From contig NZ_CP038018.1 of assembly GCF_008805035.1 (NCBI RefSeq), forward strand, positions 868,001-932,000: a stretch of 64,000 nucleotides of DNA, written 5' to 3'. The notes under the pieces were generated by a model. That model was not told where the DNA came from. It searched no databases and saw only the letters and a program-made list of their open reading frames with translations. Of this stretch, positions 8,559-16,860 are shown piece after piece (the first letter of the stretch is position 1; each line of letters starts with the position of its first letter). This stretch comes from Eikenella exigua (GTDB taxonomy: Bacteria > Pseudomonadota > Gammaproteobacteria > Burkholderiales > Neisseriaceae). Made by a program: the position numbers and the translations under genes.

Positions 8559-9700
8559 GCGGTTTCATCCGGGCGCAGTTGCGGGCAGACGGCGAGGATG
8601 GCGCTGAGGATGGCTTCGCCCAAGCGCAGGGAGCGCTGGCCGTTCCAGCCGAAGTCGTCGTCGGGCAGGTTGATGTTGTCTTTGAAGGGCATTTCGAGGG
8701 TGTAGGAGAGGCAGCCGAAGGTTTCGCCCACGTAGGATTTGGCAATGGCGAGGTTGGCTTGGCCGAGGGCGGTTTTGGGGTAGCCGTGTTCGTCTTGGAA
8801 GTCGGGGCTGGCCTGGCGCAAGGCGGTTTTGAAGGAGGCTTCGAGCGCGGCGATGCGTGCATCATAGGAAGGGTTGCCTTCGCAGCCGGCGGCGAATACG
8901 TAGGGCAGGGCTTCTTCGCCGTGGATGTCGAGAAATAAATCTACGCCGGTTTCGTGCATTTTCTGGCGCACGGCATACACTTCGGGGCTGCGCTCGGGGC
9001 TGGGGTTTTGCCATTCGCGGTTGAGGTCGGCACCGGCGGCGTTGGTGCGCTGGTTGCCCAGGGCGGCGCCGTCGGGGTTCATATTGGGCACGATATAGAA
9101 GGTGGCGCAGTCGAGCAGGGCGCGGGCGGTGGGGTCTTGGTGGTCGAGCAGGCGAGAGAGCAGGCCTTCGGCAAACCATTCGGCCATGCTTTCGCCGGGG
9201 TGCTGGCGGGCGATAATCCAGATTTTGAGGTCGCTGGCGGCTTGGTGGCCGATGGTGAGCAGGTTGATGTCGCGGCCTTGCGCGGTGCTGCCAAGGTCGT
9301 CGATTTGGCACAGGCCGCTGCCTTGGGCGTCGCCGAGGAGGTTGAGGTGCTGCTCGTGGGAGTAGGGCTCGAAATAGGCGTAATACACGCTGCCGGCCAG
9401 CGGGGTGTGTTCGATGGTGAGCACGCCGTCTTCATAACGGGTGGGCACGCGGAACCAGTTGCTGCGGTCGTAGGAGGCGGTGGCCTGATAATCTTCCCAG
9501 CCTTCGGGGTAGCTGGATTGACTGGCGTTTTCGATGCGGATACGGCAAGGTTGGTAGGCCACGCCCTGCAAGCGGAAATAAAACCACTGGCTGAAGGAGG
9601 CGGCATTGTCACCGCGCAGGGCGAGGCGGATGTTTTGGCTGCCGGCGCTGTCGATTACGGTGATGGCGCCGGCATCGAAGTTGCTGCTGATTTTAGGCAT
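8555..9700 (-). CDS. M14-family zinc carboxypeptidase
   Basis: 381 residues. An N-terminal beta-rich domain (about 1-120) typical of the cytosolic carboxypeptidase-like M14 subgroup precedes the catalytic domain. Zinc ligands are H167 and E170 in ARQHPGESMAEW and H260 in DIHGEE; the substrate-binding NMNPDGA and GADLNREW follow family pattern; the catalytic Glu is likely E336 in YTLEMPFK. No signal peptide is visible, so it is probably cytosolic. The natural substrate is unknown; coupling to pgeF suggests cell-wall peptide processing, which is inference. Confidence 0.9.
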   Translation of the reverse strand: MPKISSNFDAGAITVIDSAGSQNIRLALRGDNAASFSQWFYFRLQGVAYQPCRIRIENASQSSYPEGWEDYQATASYDRSNWFRVPTRYEDGVLTIEHTPLAGSVYYAYFEPYSHEQHLNLLGDAQGSGLCQIDDLGSTAQGRDINLLTIGHQAASDLKIWIIARQHPGESMAEWFAEGLLSRLLDHQDPTARALLDCATFYIVPNMNPDGAALGNQRTNAAGADLNREWQNPSPERSPEVYAVRQKMHETGVDLFLDIHGEEALPYVFAAGCEGNPSYDARIAALEASFKTALRQASPDFQDEHGYPKTALGQANLAIAKSYVGETFGCLSYTLEMPFKDNINLPDDDFGWNGQRSLRLGEAILSAILAVCPQLRPDETA

Positions 9701-9914
9701 GGCAGGTCTCGCTGCTTGAGGAGGGAAAGCGGGGATTGTAATGCTTTTCAGGTAGCCTTTCTAGGGAAGGCGGGGCGAGGAAAGGGCGGCGGAAACTGGA
9801 TTTTTTGCGGCAGGAGCTCTAAACTGTGCGGCAGATTGGGCGGCAGCGTTTTTCAGGTAGCCTGTTGGAGTATTGCTGCTGCCTTGCTTTATATTGATTT
9901 TAAAGGAAGAGATA

Positions 9915-10562
9915 ATGAAGATTTTGTTATTGGGCGCACCCGGCGCGGGCAAAGGTACGCAGGCGCAGTTTATTACCGCCGCTTTCGGTATCCCGCAGAT
10001 TTCCACCGGCGATATGCTACGCGCTGCCATTAAAGCAGGCACGCCGCTGGGTTTGGAAGCCAAAAAGATTATGGATGCAGGCGGTTTGGTGCGCGACGAC
10101 ATCATCATCGGTATGGTGAAAGAGCGCATTGCGCAGGATGACTGCAAAAACGGTTTCCTGTTCGACGGCTTTCCGCGCACGCTGGCGCAGGCTGAAGCCA
10201 TGCAGGAGGCAGGCGTGATTTTGGATGCGGTGGTGGAAATCGATGTGCCTGATGCGGTGATTCTCGAGCGCATGGCCGGCCGTCGTGTGCACCTGCCCTC
10301 CGGCCGTACTTACCACATACGCTACAACCCGCCCAAAGTGGAAGGTAAAGACGACGTTACCGGCGAAGACCTGATCCAGCGCGACGACGACCGTGAGGAA
10401 ACCGTGAAAAATCGCCTAGATGTGTACCACAAACAAACCGCCGCGCTCATCGGTTTCTACAGCCAGCTCACCGGCGACAATGCGCCTCGTTACATCAAAA
10501 TCGATGGCACACAGCCGGTGGAAGCCGTGAAAACCGCTGTGTTGTCTGCCTTAGGCAAATAA
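9915..10562 (+). CDS. adk: Adenylate kinase
   Basis: 215 residues starting MKILLLGAPGAGKGTQ, which contains the P-loop. Start 9915 is preceded by AAAGGAAGAG. It interconverts ATP and AMP with two ADP. The NMP-binding region (ISTGDMLR) and a long-type LID (about 122-159, with the DREETVKNRL helix after it) are present; the LID carries no four-Cys zinc site. The 214 bases upstream hold two uptake words (near 9748 and 9852) and presumably the promoter. Confidence 0.97.
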   Translation: MKILLLGAPGAGKGTQAQFITAAFGIPQISTGDMLRAAIKAGTPLGLEAKKIMDAGGLVRDDIIIGMVKERIAQDDCKNGFLFDGFPRTLAQAEAMQEAGVILDAVVEIDVPDAVILERMAGRRVHLPSGRTYHIRYNPPKVEGKDDVTGEDLIQRDDDREETVKNRLDVYHKQTAALIGFYSQLTGDNAPRYIKIDGTQPVEAVKTAVLSALGK

Positions 10563-10584
10563 GCCGGGTGCGGGTGCAGAAGTT

Positions 10585-10639
10585 TTCAGGTAGCCTCCAG
10601 CCAAGTAGCAGGCTACCTGAAACCAAAAGGCTACCTGAA
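10585..10639. repeat. Cluster of three uptake sequences before the CNP1-like gene
   Basis: TTCAGGTAGCCT at 10585-10596, then AGGCTACCTGAA at 10610-10621 and again at 10628-10639. The first two are inverted and can pair downstream of adk; the third ends 12 bases before the next start codon. Confidence 0.9.
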
Positions 10640-10651
10640 AAAGGAAAAGCA

Positions 10652-11170
10652 ATGAAAAAACTATGGTTTGCAGCCTGCGTATTGGCGCTTTCCGTCGCCG
10701 CTTCAGCCGAATTGCGCGAAAACCGCTCTTACATGCCGGAAGAGGAAAAGCCGTGGGAAGAGGCTGCCGTGGTGTTGCCCGATTATCCCGATTTGCAGCG
10801 CGGCGAGTGGTTTGAGCTGTATATCAACCCCACCTACCGCAATAAAGTTTGGCTACAACTGCCCGTGCAGCAGGCTGCCGACCGCAGTATGCGTTATGTC
10901 CTGGCAGTACAGCCGCAGGGCGGGCAGCCGAATATGAGTTATGAGGGCATGCGCTGCGGCGACCGCCACCTCAGATCCTTCGCCTTTGGCGATAACACCA
11001 ACCGGCGCTGGATTGCTCCGCGCAATAATGTATGGCGCAAGTTCGACAGCTATGTGAACGCCAACGACCCGGTGCGTAGCCGCCTGATGGCGATTTTCTG
11101 CAACGACGGCCGCGCGCTCACTGCGCAAGAGCTCGATCAGCGCATCCGCAGCATGGGTGGGCTACACTGA
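10652..11170 (+). CDS. CNP1-like family exported protein
   Basis: 172 residues. Start 10652 gives a clean signal peptide (MKKLWFAACVLALSVAASA) with AAGGAAAAGC upstream; an earlier in-frame start would bury it. The mature part matches the CNP1-like family of periplasmic proteins found widely in Neisseriaceae and relatives. It has conserved features such as the Asp/Tyr/Pro-rich start, CGDRHLRSF and a terminal AIFCNDGRAL, with two Cys that could form a disulfide. The function of this family is not known. It stands alone between uptake-sequence clusters. Confidence 0.75.
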   Translation: MKKLWFAACVLALSVAASAELRENRSYMPEEEKPWEEAAVVLPDYPDLQRGEWFELYINPTYRNKVWLQLPVQQAADRSMRYVLAVQPQGGQPNMSYEGMRCGDRHLRSFAFGDNTNRRWIAPRNNVWRKFDSYVNANDPVRSRLMAIFCNDGRALTAQELDQRIRSMGGLH

Positions 11171-11196
11171 CGGTGTGAACGCTTAAATCAAGATAA

Positions 11197-11237
11197 AGGC
11201 TACCTGAAAACTGGTATGGGTTTCAGGTAGCCTTTTC
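11197..11237 (+). terminator. Uptake-sequence hairpin after the CNP1-like gene
   Basis: Inverted uptake words at 11197-11208 and 11222-11233 flank a 13-base loop and are followed by TTTT. This is a plausible rho-independent terminator. Confidence 0.65.
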
Positions 11238-11344
11238 CCCAGCCAGCCACAAATTTAGGTTAAACCCTGCTAAAGCGGCCTTGCCGCATTGTTGCCTGCC
11301 CCCGATATGCCTTACAATCGCCATTTTCAACGGCAGAGGCCACC

Positions 11345-13159
11345 ATGTCTTCGTCTTCTACCCCGTACACTACAGCCAGCAGCCTGGCCTTATTCCGCCG
11401 CCTGTTTGGCTACCTGAAAAACTATCTGCGTATTTTCGCCCTGGCCGTGCTCGGCATGGTGGTGGTGGCCGCTACTGGGCCGATTTTCGCATGGCTGCTC
11501 AAGCCGCTGATTAACGAAGGCTTTGTGGAGAAAAATCTCTCCGCTATGCGTTGGGTGCCGTTGGCGATTATCGGCCTGTTTATCTTGCGCGGTATTTTCA
11601 ACTTCATCAACGAATACAGCACCAGCTACCTCTCCGGCCACCTGGTGCAGCAAATTCGCCGCGAAATGTTTGCCAAAATGCTCAAGCTGCCGGCCGGATA
11701 TTTCAGCCAACACGGCAGCGGGCGGATTATGTCGCGCATCATGAACGATGCCAGCCAGATTACCGAAGCCGGCTTTAATGTGGTAACCGTCACCGCCAAA
11801 GACGGCATCACCGTAGTGGGCTTGCTGTGTTTTCTGCTGTATTTGGATTGGCAGCTCACGATTATTACGTTGATTTTAATTCCGGTGCTGGCCTGGTGTG
11901 TGCGCCAGGTGAGCAAACGCCTGCGTCAGCTTTCGCGCGAAAGCCAGCAATATGCCGGGCAGATGACGCAGGTGCTGGGCGAGAGCATCACCGGCGAGCG
12001 GGTGATTAAAGTGTATGGCGGGCAGGAGCACGAGAAAAACCGCTTCGATGAAACCGCCATCAACGTGCGCCGCAACGGTGTGAAGCAAACCGCCGCCAAC
12101 TCCTTCAGCACGGCGGTAACCCAGCTGATGATTGCCACCGCGCTGGCCGCCATCCTTTATTTGGCTGCCGCCCGCGCTGCTTCCGATTCGTTTAGCGCCG
12201 GCGATTTCATGTCCTTCCTCTCCGCCATGCTGATGATGTTCGATCCCATCAAGCGCATGACCGGTATTTCTTCCTCGCTGCAACGCGGCCTGGCTGCCGC
12301 CGAGAGCGTGTTCCAGTTTTTAGATGAACCGGTTGAGCCCGATAACGGCACCGAGATCCTCAGCGAGCACACCGGCGATATCGAGTTGGTGAACGTGAGC
12401 CACCACTATGAAGGTGCCGCCCGCAACAGCCTCGACAACATCAATTTGCACATTCCCAATGGCAGCGTGGTGGCCTTGGTGGGTGCGTCCGGCTGCGGTA
12501 AAACCACGCTGGCCAACCTATTGCCGCGCTTCTTCGATCCCACCGCGGGCGAAGTGCGTATCGGCGGGCGCGACATCCGTGAATACAGCATGGCCTCCCT
12601 GCGCAAACAAATGGCGCTGGTGAGCCAAGACGTGGTGCTGTTTAACGGTACGGTGGCTGAAAACATTGCCTACGGCCGTTTCGATGCCGATCCCGCTGCT
12701 ATTGAAGCGGCTGCCAAAGCCGCCAACGCCTGGGAGTTTATCTCCGCTATGCCGCAGGGCTTGCAAACCGAAATCGGCCAAAACGGCCTCAAACTCTCCG
12801 GCGGCCAGCGTCAGCGTATTGCCATTGCCCGCGCTCTGCTGAAAAACGTGCCCATCCTGATTTTGGACGAAGCCACTAGCGCGCTCGACACCAAATCCGA
12901 ACGCCTGGTGCAATCCGCACTCGACAAACTCATGCAGCAGCGTACCACTTTGGTGGTGGCACACCGCCTCTCCACCATCGAGCAGGCCGATAACATTGTG
13001 GTGATGCACGAAGGCCGGATTGTCGAGCAGGGCAAACACGCCGAGCTGCTTGCCAAAGGCGGCCGCTACGCCGACCTCTACCGTATGCAGTTCCACGAAC
13101 AGCAAGAGCAACAGGCACAACAGGCAGAAGCCGCCGAAAGCCTCTCGGGCATGCTTTAA
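11345..13159 (+). CDS. msbA: Lipid A export ATP-binding/permease protein MsbA
   Basis: 604 residues, an ABC half-transporter with membrane domain first (about 25-330, six membrane helices) and nucleotide-binding domain after. Walker A GASGCGKT is near residue 380, signature LSGGQRQR near 483, Walker B and DEATSALD near 505-515, H-loop near 540. The GQEHE...NRFDE and FQFLDE features fit MsbA rather than a peptide exporter. It flips lipid A-core across the inner membrane as a homodimer. Codons 21-25 (FGYLK) are made from an uptake word at 11407-11418. The Gln/Ala-rich tail is unremarkable. Confidence 0.93.
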   Translation: MSSSSTPYTTASSLALFRRLFGYLKNYLRIFALAVLGMVVVAATGPIFAWLLKPLINEGFVEKNLSAMRWVPLAIIGLFILRGIFNFINEYSTSYLSGHLVQQIRREMFAKMLKLPAGYFSQHGSGRIMSRIMNDASQITEAGFNVVTVTAKDGITVVGLLCFLLYLDWQLTIITLILIPVLAWCVRQVSKRLRQLSRESQQYAGQMTQVLGESITGERVIKVYGGQEHEKNRFDETAINVRRNGVKQTAANSFSTAVTQLMIATALAAILYLAAARAASDSFSAGDFMSFLSAMLMMFDPIKRMTGISSSLQRGLAAAESVFQFLDEPVEPDNGTEILSEHTGDIELVNVSHHYEGAARNSLDNINLHIPNGSVVALVGASGCGKTTLANLLPRFFDPTAGEVRIGGRDIREYSMASLRKQMALVSQDVVLFNGTVAENIAYGRFDADPAAIEAAAKAANAWEFISAMPQGLQTEIGQNGLKLSGGQRQRIAIARALLKNVPILILDEATSALDTKSERLVQSALDKLMQQRTTLVVAHRLSTIEQADNIVVMHEGRIVEQGKHAELLAKGGRYADLYRMQFHEQQEQQAQQAEAAESLSGML

Positions 13160-13184
13160 CGCTGTTGCATAGGAGTAAAGGCAA

Positions 13185-13217
13185 AGGCTACCTGAAAGAT
13201 TTCAGGTAGCCTTTTTA
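13185..13217 (+). terminator. Uptake-sequence terminator of msbA
   Basis: Perfect inverted pair (13185-13196 and 13201-13212) with a 4-base loop followed by a T-run. It is a strong terminator-like hairpin 25 bases after the msbA stop. Confidence 0.85.
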
Positions 13218-13334
13218 GTATGTTTGTAGGCGAGTGTTTCATAGATTGAATTGCTAGCCAGCCTTACATTCAATCGAGCCCAAAAATTTCAGATAGCACA
13301 TAACACGTTGCAACAGGTTACCTGAAAATATCTA

Positions 13335-13841
13335 CTACTCCGCTATTTCATGATGACGCATCACCCACCAGCCGCCCCACAGGCCGACCAGGATAAACGT
13401 ACAAGCCAGCAGCGACCACCAGGCAAACGGCACACTCAAGAAATATTCCACCGTGCCGCATTGGCCGTAGCCGCGGATAATCGGCTCATACCAATCAAAC
13501 AGCGGCGCTCCCTGCAAGCGGAAAGTCCACGGCGCACCACAGGAAGGCTGCTGGTCTATGGGCAGACTTTGCAGATGCAGCTGGCTGATGGCCGTCCAGC
13601 CGCCCCATAGCGCCGGAATACTCACCAGCATCGCCGCCACCGTCCGCGCCCAGCGGCGTTTCAGCGGCAACAGCATAGAAAGCAGCGAAAGCAGCCCCAC
13701 GAAAATAATCGACACTCGCTGAATAATACACATCACACATGGGTCCATACCCCGCCCATACTGCATATACAACGACATCGCCGTGCACACCACCGCCACG
13801 GCAAAAATGCCCAACAGGATTTTTCGATAAGAACCAATCAT
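13335..13841 (-). CDS. dsbB: Disulfide bond formation protein B
   Basis: 168 residues with four membrane helices. Both periplasmic Cys pairs are present: C35/C38 in DPCVMC, and C101 and C128 in the second loop. DsbB reoxidises DsbA and passes electrons to quinone in the inner membrane. Length is normal for the family. It stands alone, convergent with msbA; the gap contains two imperfect uptake words. No dsbA is nearby. Confidence 0.95.
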   Translation of the reverse strand: MIGSYRKILLGIFAVAVVCTAMSLYMQYGRGMDPCVMCIIQRVSIIFVGLLSLLSMLLPLKRRWARTVAAMLVSIPALWGGWTAISQLHLQSLPIDQQPSCGAPWTFRLQGAPLFDWYEPIIRGYGQCGTVEYFLSVPFAWWSLLACTFILVGLWGGWWVMRHHEIAE

Positions 13842-14067
13842 GATCTGCTTTCATCCGGCTTGTAAAACAAAGGATATTATTATAAGCCCGCCACCGGAGA
13901 ACGCCAAACGGCAAAGGCTACCTGAAAAATAAGCTTATCCGATACGCCGCTTTGAAGTACACATTTTCAGGAGACTGCATCATTGTTATTCGGCAACAGC
14001 GAAGAAGGGAGTATCCGGCCAACAACCAAACTCTTTGCGTTGCGTATGGTATTTGCACTCTATTTGT

Positions 14068-14116
14068 TGTTAAAAATTATCAAATTCATTTGTATTAGGT
14101 TGTAAAAGACTATAAT
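14068..14116 (+). promoter_or_regulatory. Candidate Fur-regulated promoter of the TonB receptor
   Basis: TATAAT at 14111-14116 has a weak TTTGTA about 16 bases upstream. Just before it, TGTTAAA-A-ATTATCA (14068-14082) resembles the 7-1-7 Fur box TGATAAT-N-ATTATCA with a perfect right half and 5 of 7 in the left. The 324 bases between dsbB and the receptor hold this region and one uptake word (13916-13927); nothing else was recognised. Confidence 0.5.
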
Positions 14117-14165
14117 CGCGCCTTGAAAATTTATCTATGTTTACTTTTCTTATCAAAGGGAAATT

Positions 14166-16391
14166 ATGCAACACCCGTTCAAACCCACCTTTATCGCCGC
14201 CCTGCTGGCCGCTACCGCGCCCGCATGGGCCGATAATGCTGCCGAAAATGAAGGCGGCAGCGCCGAATTGGAAAGCATCCAAATCACTGCCCGCAACCGC
14301 AGCACCCGCACCGGAAACCGAAACAGCTACACCACCTCCGCCATGCGCACCACCACGGGGCTTTCGCTGTCGCCCAAGGAAACGCCGCAGTCGGTGAGCG
14401 TGATTACCAAACGGCAGATGAGTGACCAAGGCATTACCAGCATGGAAGATGCGCTGAAAACCACTACGGGCGTCAACGTTATCCGCGATACCGGTACGGC
14501 GCGCTTCCAATCGCGCGGTTTCTATATCGACCAGATTGAGGAAGACGGCATCAGCAGCGTGGTACCCGGCGCAGTAGCCAACCCCATGTACGATGCACAA
14601 TCTGCTACTGATTTGGCAGTGTACGATCATATCGAAGTGGTACGCGGTGCCACGGGGCTTACCCAAGCCAACGGCGAGCCGGGCGGCACGGTCAATGCCG
14701 TGCGTAAACGCCCGACCTCTTTGCGCCAAATACAAGGCGATGTTTTGTTTAACCGCTTCGGCACCGCCCGTACCACGATTGATGTTTCCGGATCGCTGAA
14801 CAAAGCGCAAACCCTGCGCGGACGCGTGGTAGGTGTGGCAAGTAGAGACGGCAGTTTCAAAGACAGTGCGGCAGGGAACACATTCACCTTATACGGCGTG
14901 ATGGATGCACAGTTAGGCGAAGATACCAAGCTCACTTGGGGCGGGCTGTATCAGCGCAAAATATCCACGCCCGACGACTGGGGTATTCCGATGGGCGTGA
15001 ACGGCAGTGATTCCGGTCTGCCGCGCGACACTTTCCTCAGCTATGATTGGAGCCGCAACAGAGCCCGTAAAATCAATCTGTTTGCTGAATTGGAGCACTA
15101 TTTTCCCAACGATTGGAAACTGACCGGCACGCTCAATTACAACAACAACCATTCTTTGAAACGTAACGGCGGCATTTACAGCGGCAGTACTTCCTATGCG
15201 GGCTGGACAACCGGCGGCGTTCTGCCTTCCGGCTGGCTTGGCCGATATGACCGCAACGAAAAGCAGTTCACCATCAAAACCAATCTGAACGGCAAATATC
15301 GCCTGTTGGAGCAGGAACACGATGTGTTCTTCGGCTATACCTATAACCACAAAAGCGGTGGTGGCGAACGCCGCCAGTTCCGCCATCTTCAGTCTTACGA
15401 CCCGTCTTCTTTCCGGGGTAACGAAGTGGCCGAGCCGGATTGGTATGCCGGTACACCGTGGATGTTGTGGGACTACGATAATACCGAGCGCAGTTATTCC
15501 TTAATGGCCGGCACACGCTTCAACCCCACCGAAAAGCTGCACATTTTGGCCGGCACGCGCTACACCAATATGACCACCAAGTCTGTGGTGGACTATCATT
15601 ACACCAGCGGCGCGGTCGATAATGACCCGGATAGTGTTACCGAGCGCAACCACCATCGTTTTATTCCGTATTTCGGAATCATTTACGACATCACGCCGCA
15701 TCACAGCGTATACGCCAGCTACACCAGCATCTTCAAGCCCAACGGCAGCAAAGACCGCTACGAACGTTATCTGCCGCCGGTATTGGGCAGTAACTACGAA
15801 ATTGGTTGGAAGGGCGAATGGTATGAAGGTAAGCTGAATGCTTCCGTGGCCTTGTTCGACATCGTGCAGAAAAACCGCAGCGTGCAGGTGTACGACAATA
15901 TCATGTCGCGCTGGTATAACGAGCCGGTGGGCCGTGTGCGCAGCCGCGGCGTGGATATGGAAATTTCCGGCAAGCTGACGGACGATTGGCAGCTGTTTGC
16001 AGGCTACACGCTGAACAACAGCAAATATCTGGATGCCGAAAACCGCGGTGCGATTCCTGCGGGCACCAATTTCAGCAAACACACGCCGCGCCATATGTTC
16101 CGTCTCTACACCAGCTACCGCCTGCCCGGTGCGGCAAACAAATGGACGATTGGCGGCGGTGTAACGGCACAAAGCGAAACGTCCAGCCTGGCCAATGTGA
16201 AGCAGGGCGGTTATGCGCTGTTTAACGCCAATGTGCAATACAGCTTCAACGACAACATGAAGCTCAGCCTGATTGGCAGCAACCTGACCGACCGGCGCGT
16301 GTATGAAAACCAGAAAACCCGGCAGAACGGCATCAACAACTATCTGATCGAGCCGCGCAACATCATGCTGAAATTCGATTGGAAGCTGTAA
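14166..16391 (+). CDS. TonB-dependent siderophore receptor (FhuE/FoxA-like)
   Basis: 741 residues. Signal peptide about 1-22 (ending APAWA). A putative TonB box lies near 35-43 (LESIQITA), then the plug domain with SPKETPQSVSVITKRQM, SRGFYIDQIEEDG and EVVRGATGL (about 75-165), then a 22-strand-type barrel ending NIMLKFDWKL. The family imports ferric siderophores, typically hydroxamates, across the outer membrane with energy from TonB-ExbBD. The exact ligand cannot be told from sequence. The last residue is Leu rather than the usual aromatic; Trp lies at -3. Upstream Fur-like site suggests iron repression. No siderophore synthesis or permease genes adjoin it. Confidence 0.92.
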   Translation: MQHPFKPTFIAALLAATAPAWADNAAENEGGSAELESIQITARNRSTRTGNRNSYTTSAMRTTTGLSLSPKETPQSVSVITKRQMSDQGITSMEDALKTTTGVNVIRDTGTARFQSRGFYIDQIEEDGISSVVPGAVANPMYDAQSATDLAVYDHIEVVRGATGLTQANGEPGGTVNAVRKRPTSLRQIQGDVLFNRFGTARTTIDVSGSLNKAQTLRGRVVGVASRDGSFKDSAAGNTFTLYGVMDAQLGEDTKLTWGGLYQRKISTPDDWGIPMGVNGSDSGLPRDTFLSYDWSRNRARKINLFAELEHYFPNDWKLTGTLNYNNNHSLKRNGGIYSGSTSYAGWTTGGVLPSGWLGRYDRNEKQFTIKTNLNGKYRLLEQEHDVFFGYTYNHKSGGGERRQFRHLQSYDPSSFRGNEVAEPDWYAGTPWMLWDYDNTERSYSLMAGTRFNPTEKLHILAGTRYTNMTTKSVVDYHYTSGAVDNDPDSVTERNHHRFIPYFGIIYDITPHHSVYASYTSIFKPNGSKDRYERYLPPVLGSNYEIGWKGEWYEGKLNASVALFDIVQKNRSVQVYDNIMSRWYNEPVGRVRSRGVDMEISGKLTDDWQLFAGYTLNNSKYLDAENRGAIPAGTNFSKHTPRHMFRLYTSYRLPGAANKWTIGGGVTAQSETSSLANVKQGGYALFNANVQYSFNDNMKLSLIGSNLTDRRVYENQKTRQNGINNYLIEPRNIMLKFDWKL

Positions 16392-16415
16392 TCCCGCCGC
16401 GCGGGCAAAGAGAAA

Positions 16416-16443
16416 AGGCTACCTGAAAATTTTCAGGTAGCCT
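16416..16443. terminator. Uptake-sequence hairpin between receptor and csbD-like gene
   Basis: Inverted uptake words 16416-16427 and 16432-16443 with a 4-base loop. Placed between convergent genes, so it may serve both. Confidence 0.65.
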
Positions 16444-16490
16444 CTGTTCGGCGGCGTGGGGCAGGGCGGTTTGCCGTGCCGTTTGCTCAG

Positions 16491-16736
16491 TTAGAACTTG
16501 CTTTTGATGTCGTTGATCAGGCCCTCGGCTTTGCCTTTGACTTCGCTCACCAGCTCTTCAGCGGATTTTTTGCCTTTTTCCAGCACATCGGCCGCTTGTT
16601 TTTCCACATCGGCAATGGCTTCTTTAGCTTTGCCCACGCCTTCTTGAATCAGGCCTTCGGCTTGCAGTTTGCTGCTGCCGATGGCATCGCCCACTTCTTT
16701 TTTCACTTTGCCTACGATATCGTCGAAATTGCTCAT
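16491..16736 (-). CDS. CsbD-like small helical protein
   Basis: 81 residues from 16736, preceded by AAGGAGTATT. The sequence is a run of amphipathic Lys/Glu/Ala helices (GKVKKEVGDAIGSSKLQAEG, then GVGKAKEAIADVEKQAADV), which fits the CsbD-like family. Members are abundant stress-induced cytosolic proteins in many bacteria, with no defined activity. A longer in-frame reading upstream lacks a ribosome site and was not used. Confidence 0.8.
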   Translation of the reverse strand: MSNFDDIVGKVKKEVGDAIGSSKLQAEGLIQEGVGKAKEAIADVEKQAADVLEKGKKSAEELVSEVKGKAEGLINDIKSKF

Positions 16737-16860
16737 AAAAATACTCCTTGGTTGTGTGCTATAAGAGTTGGAACTATAAACCTTTTCCGCTTCGCAAGTA
16801 AAACCGATTAACCTTGCTTTACCATCCAATATTATCCATATCCCATTTTCAGGTAGCCCC

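Noticed and set aside
8954..10033. 359-codon open frame opposite the M14 carboxypeptidase
   Set aside because: Gly/Ala/Val-rich antisense shadow of a gene with intact zinc ligands, running into the adk start.
10585..10639. Regularly spaced uptake words resembling a CRISPR array
   Set aside because: Repeats are only 12 bases, occur in both orientations, and spacers vary from 6 to hundreds of bases; no cas genes.
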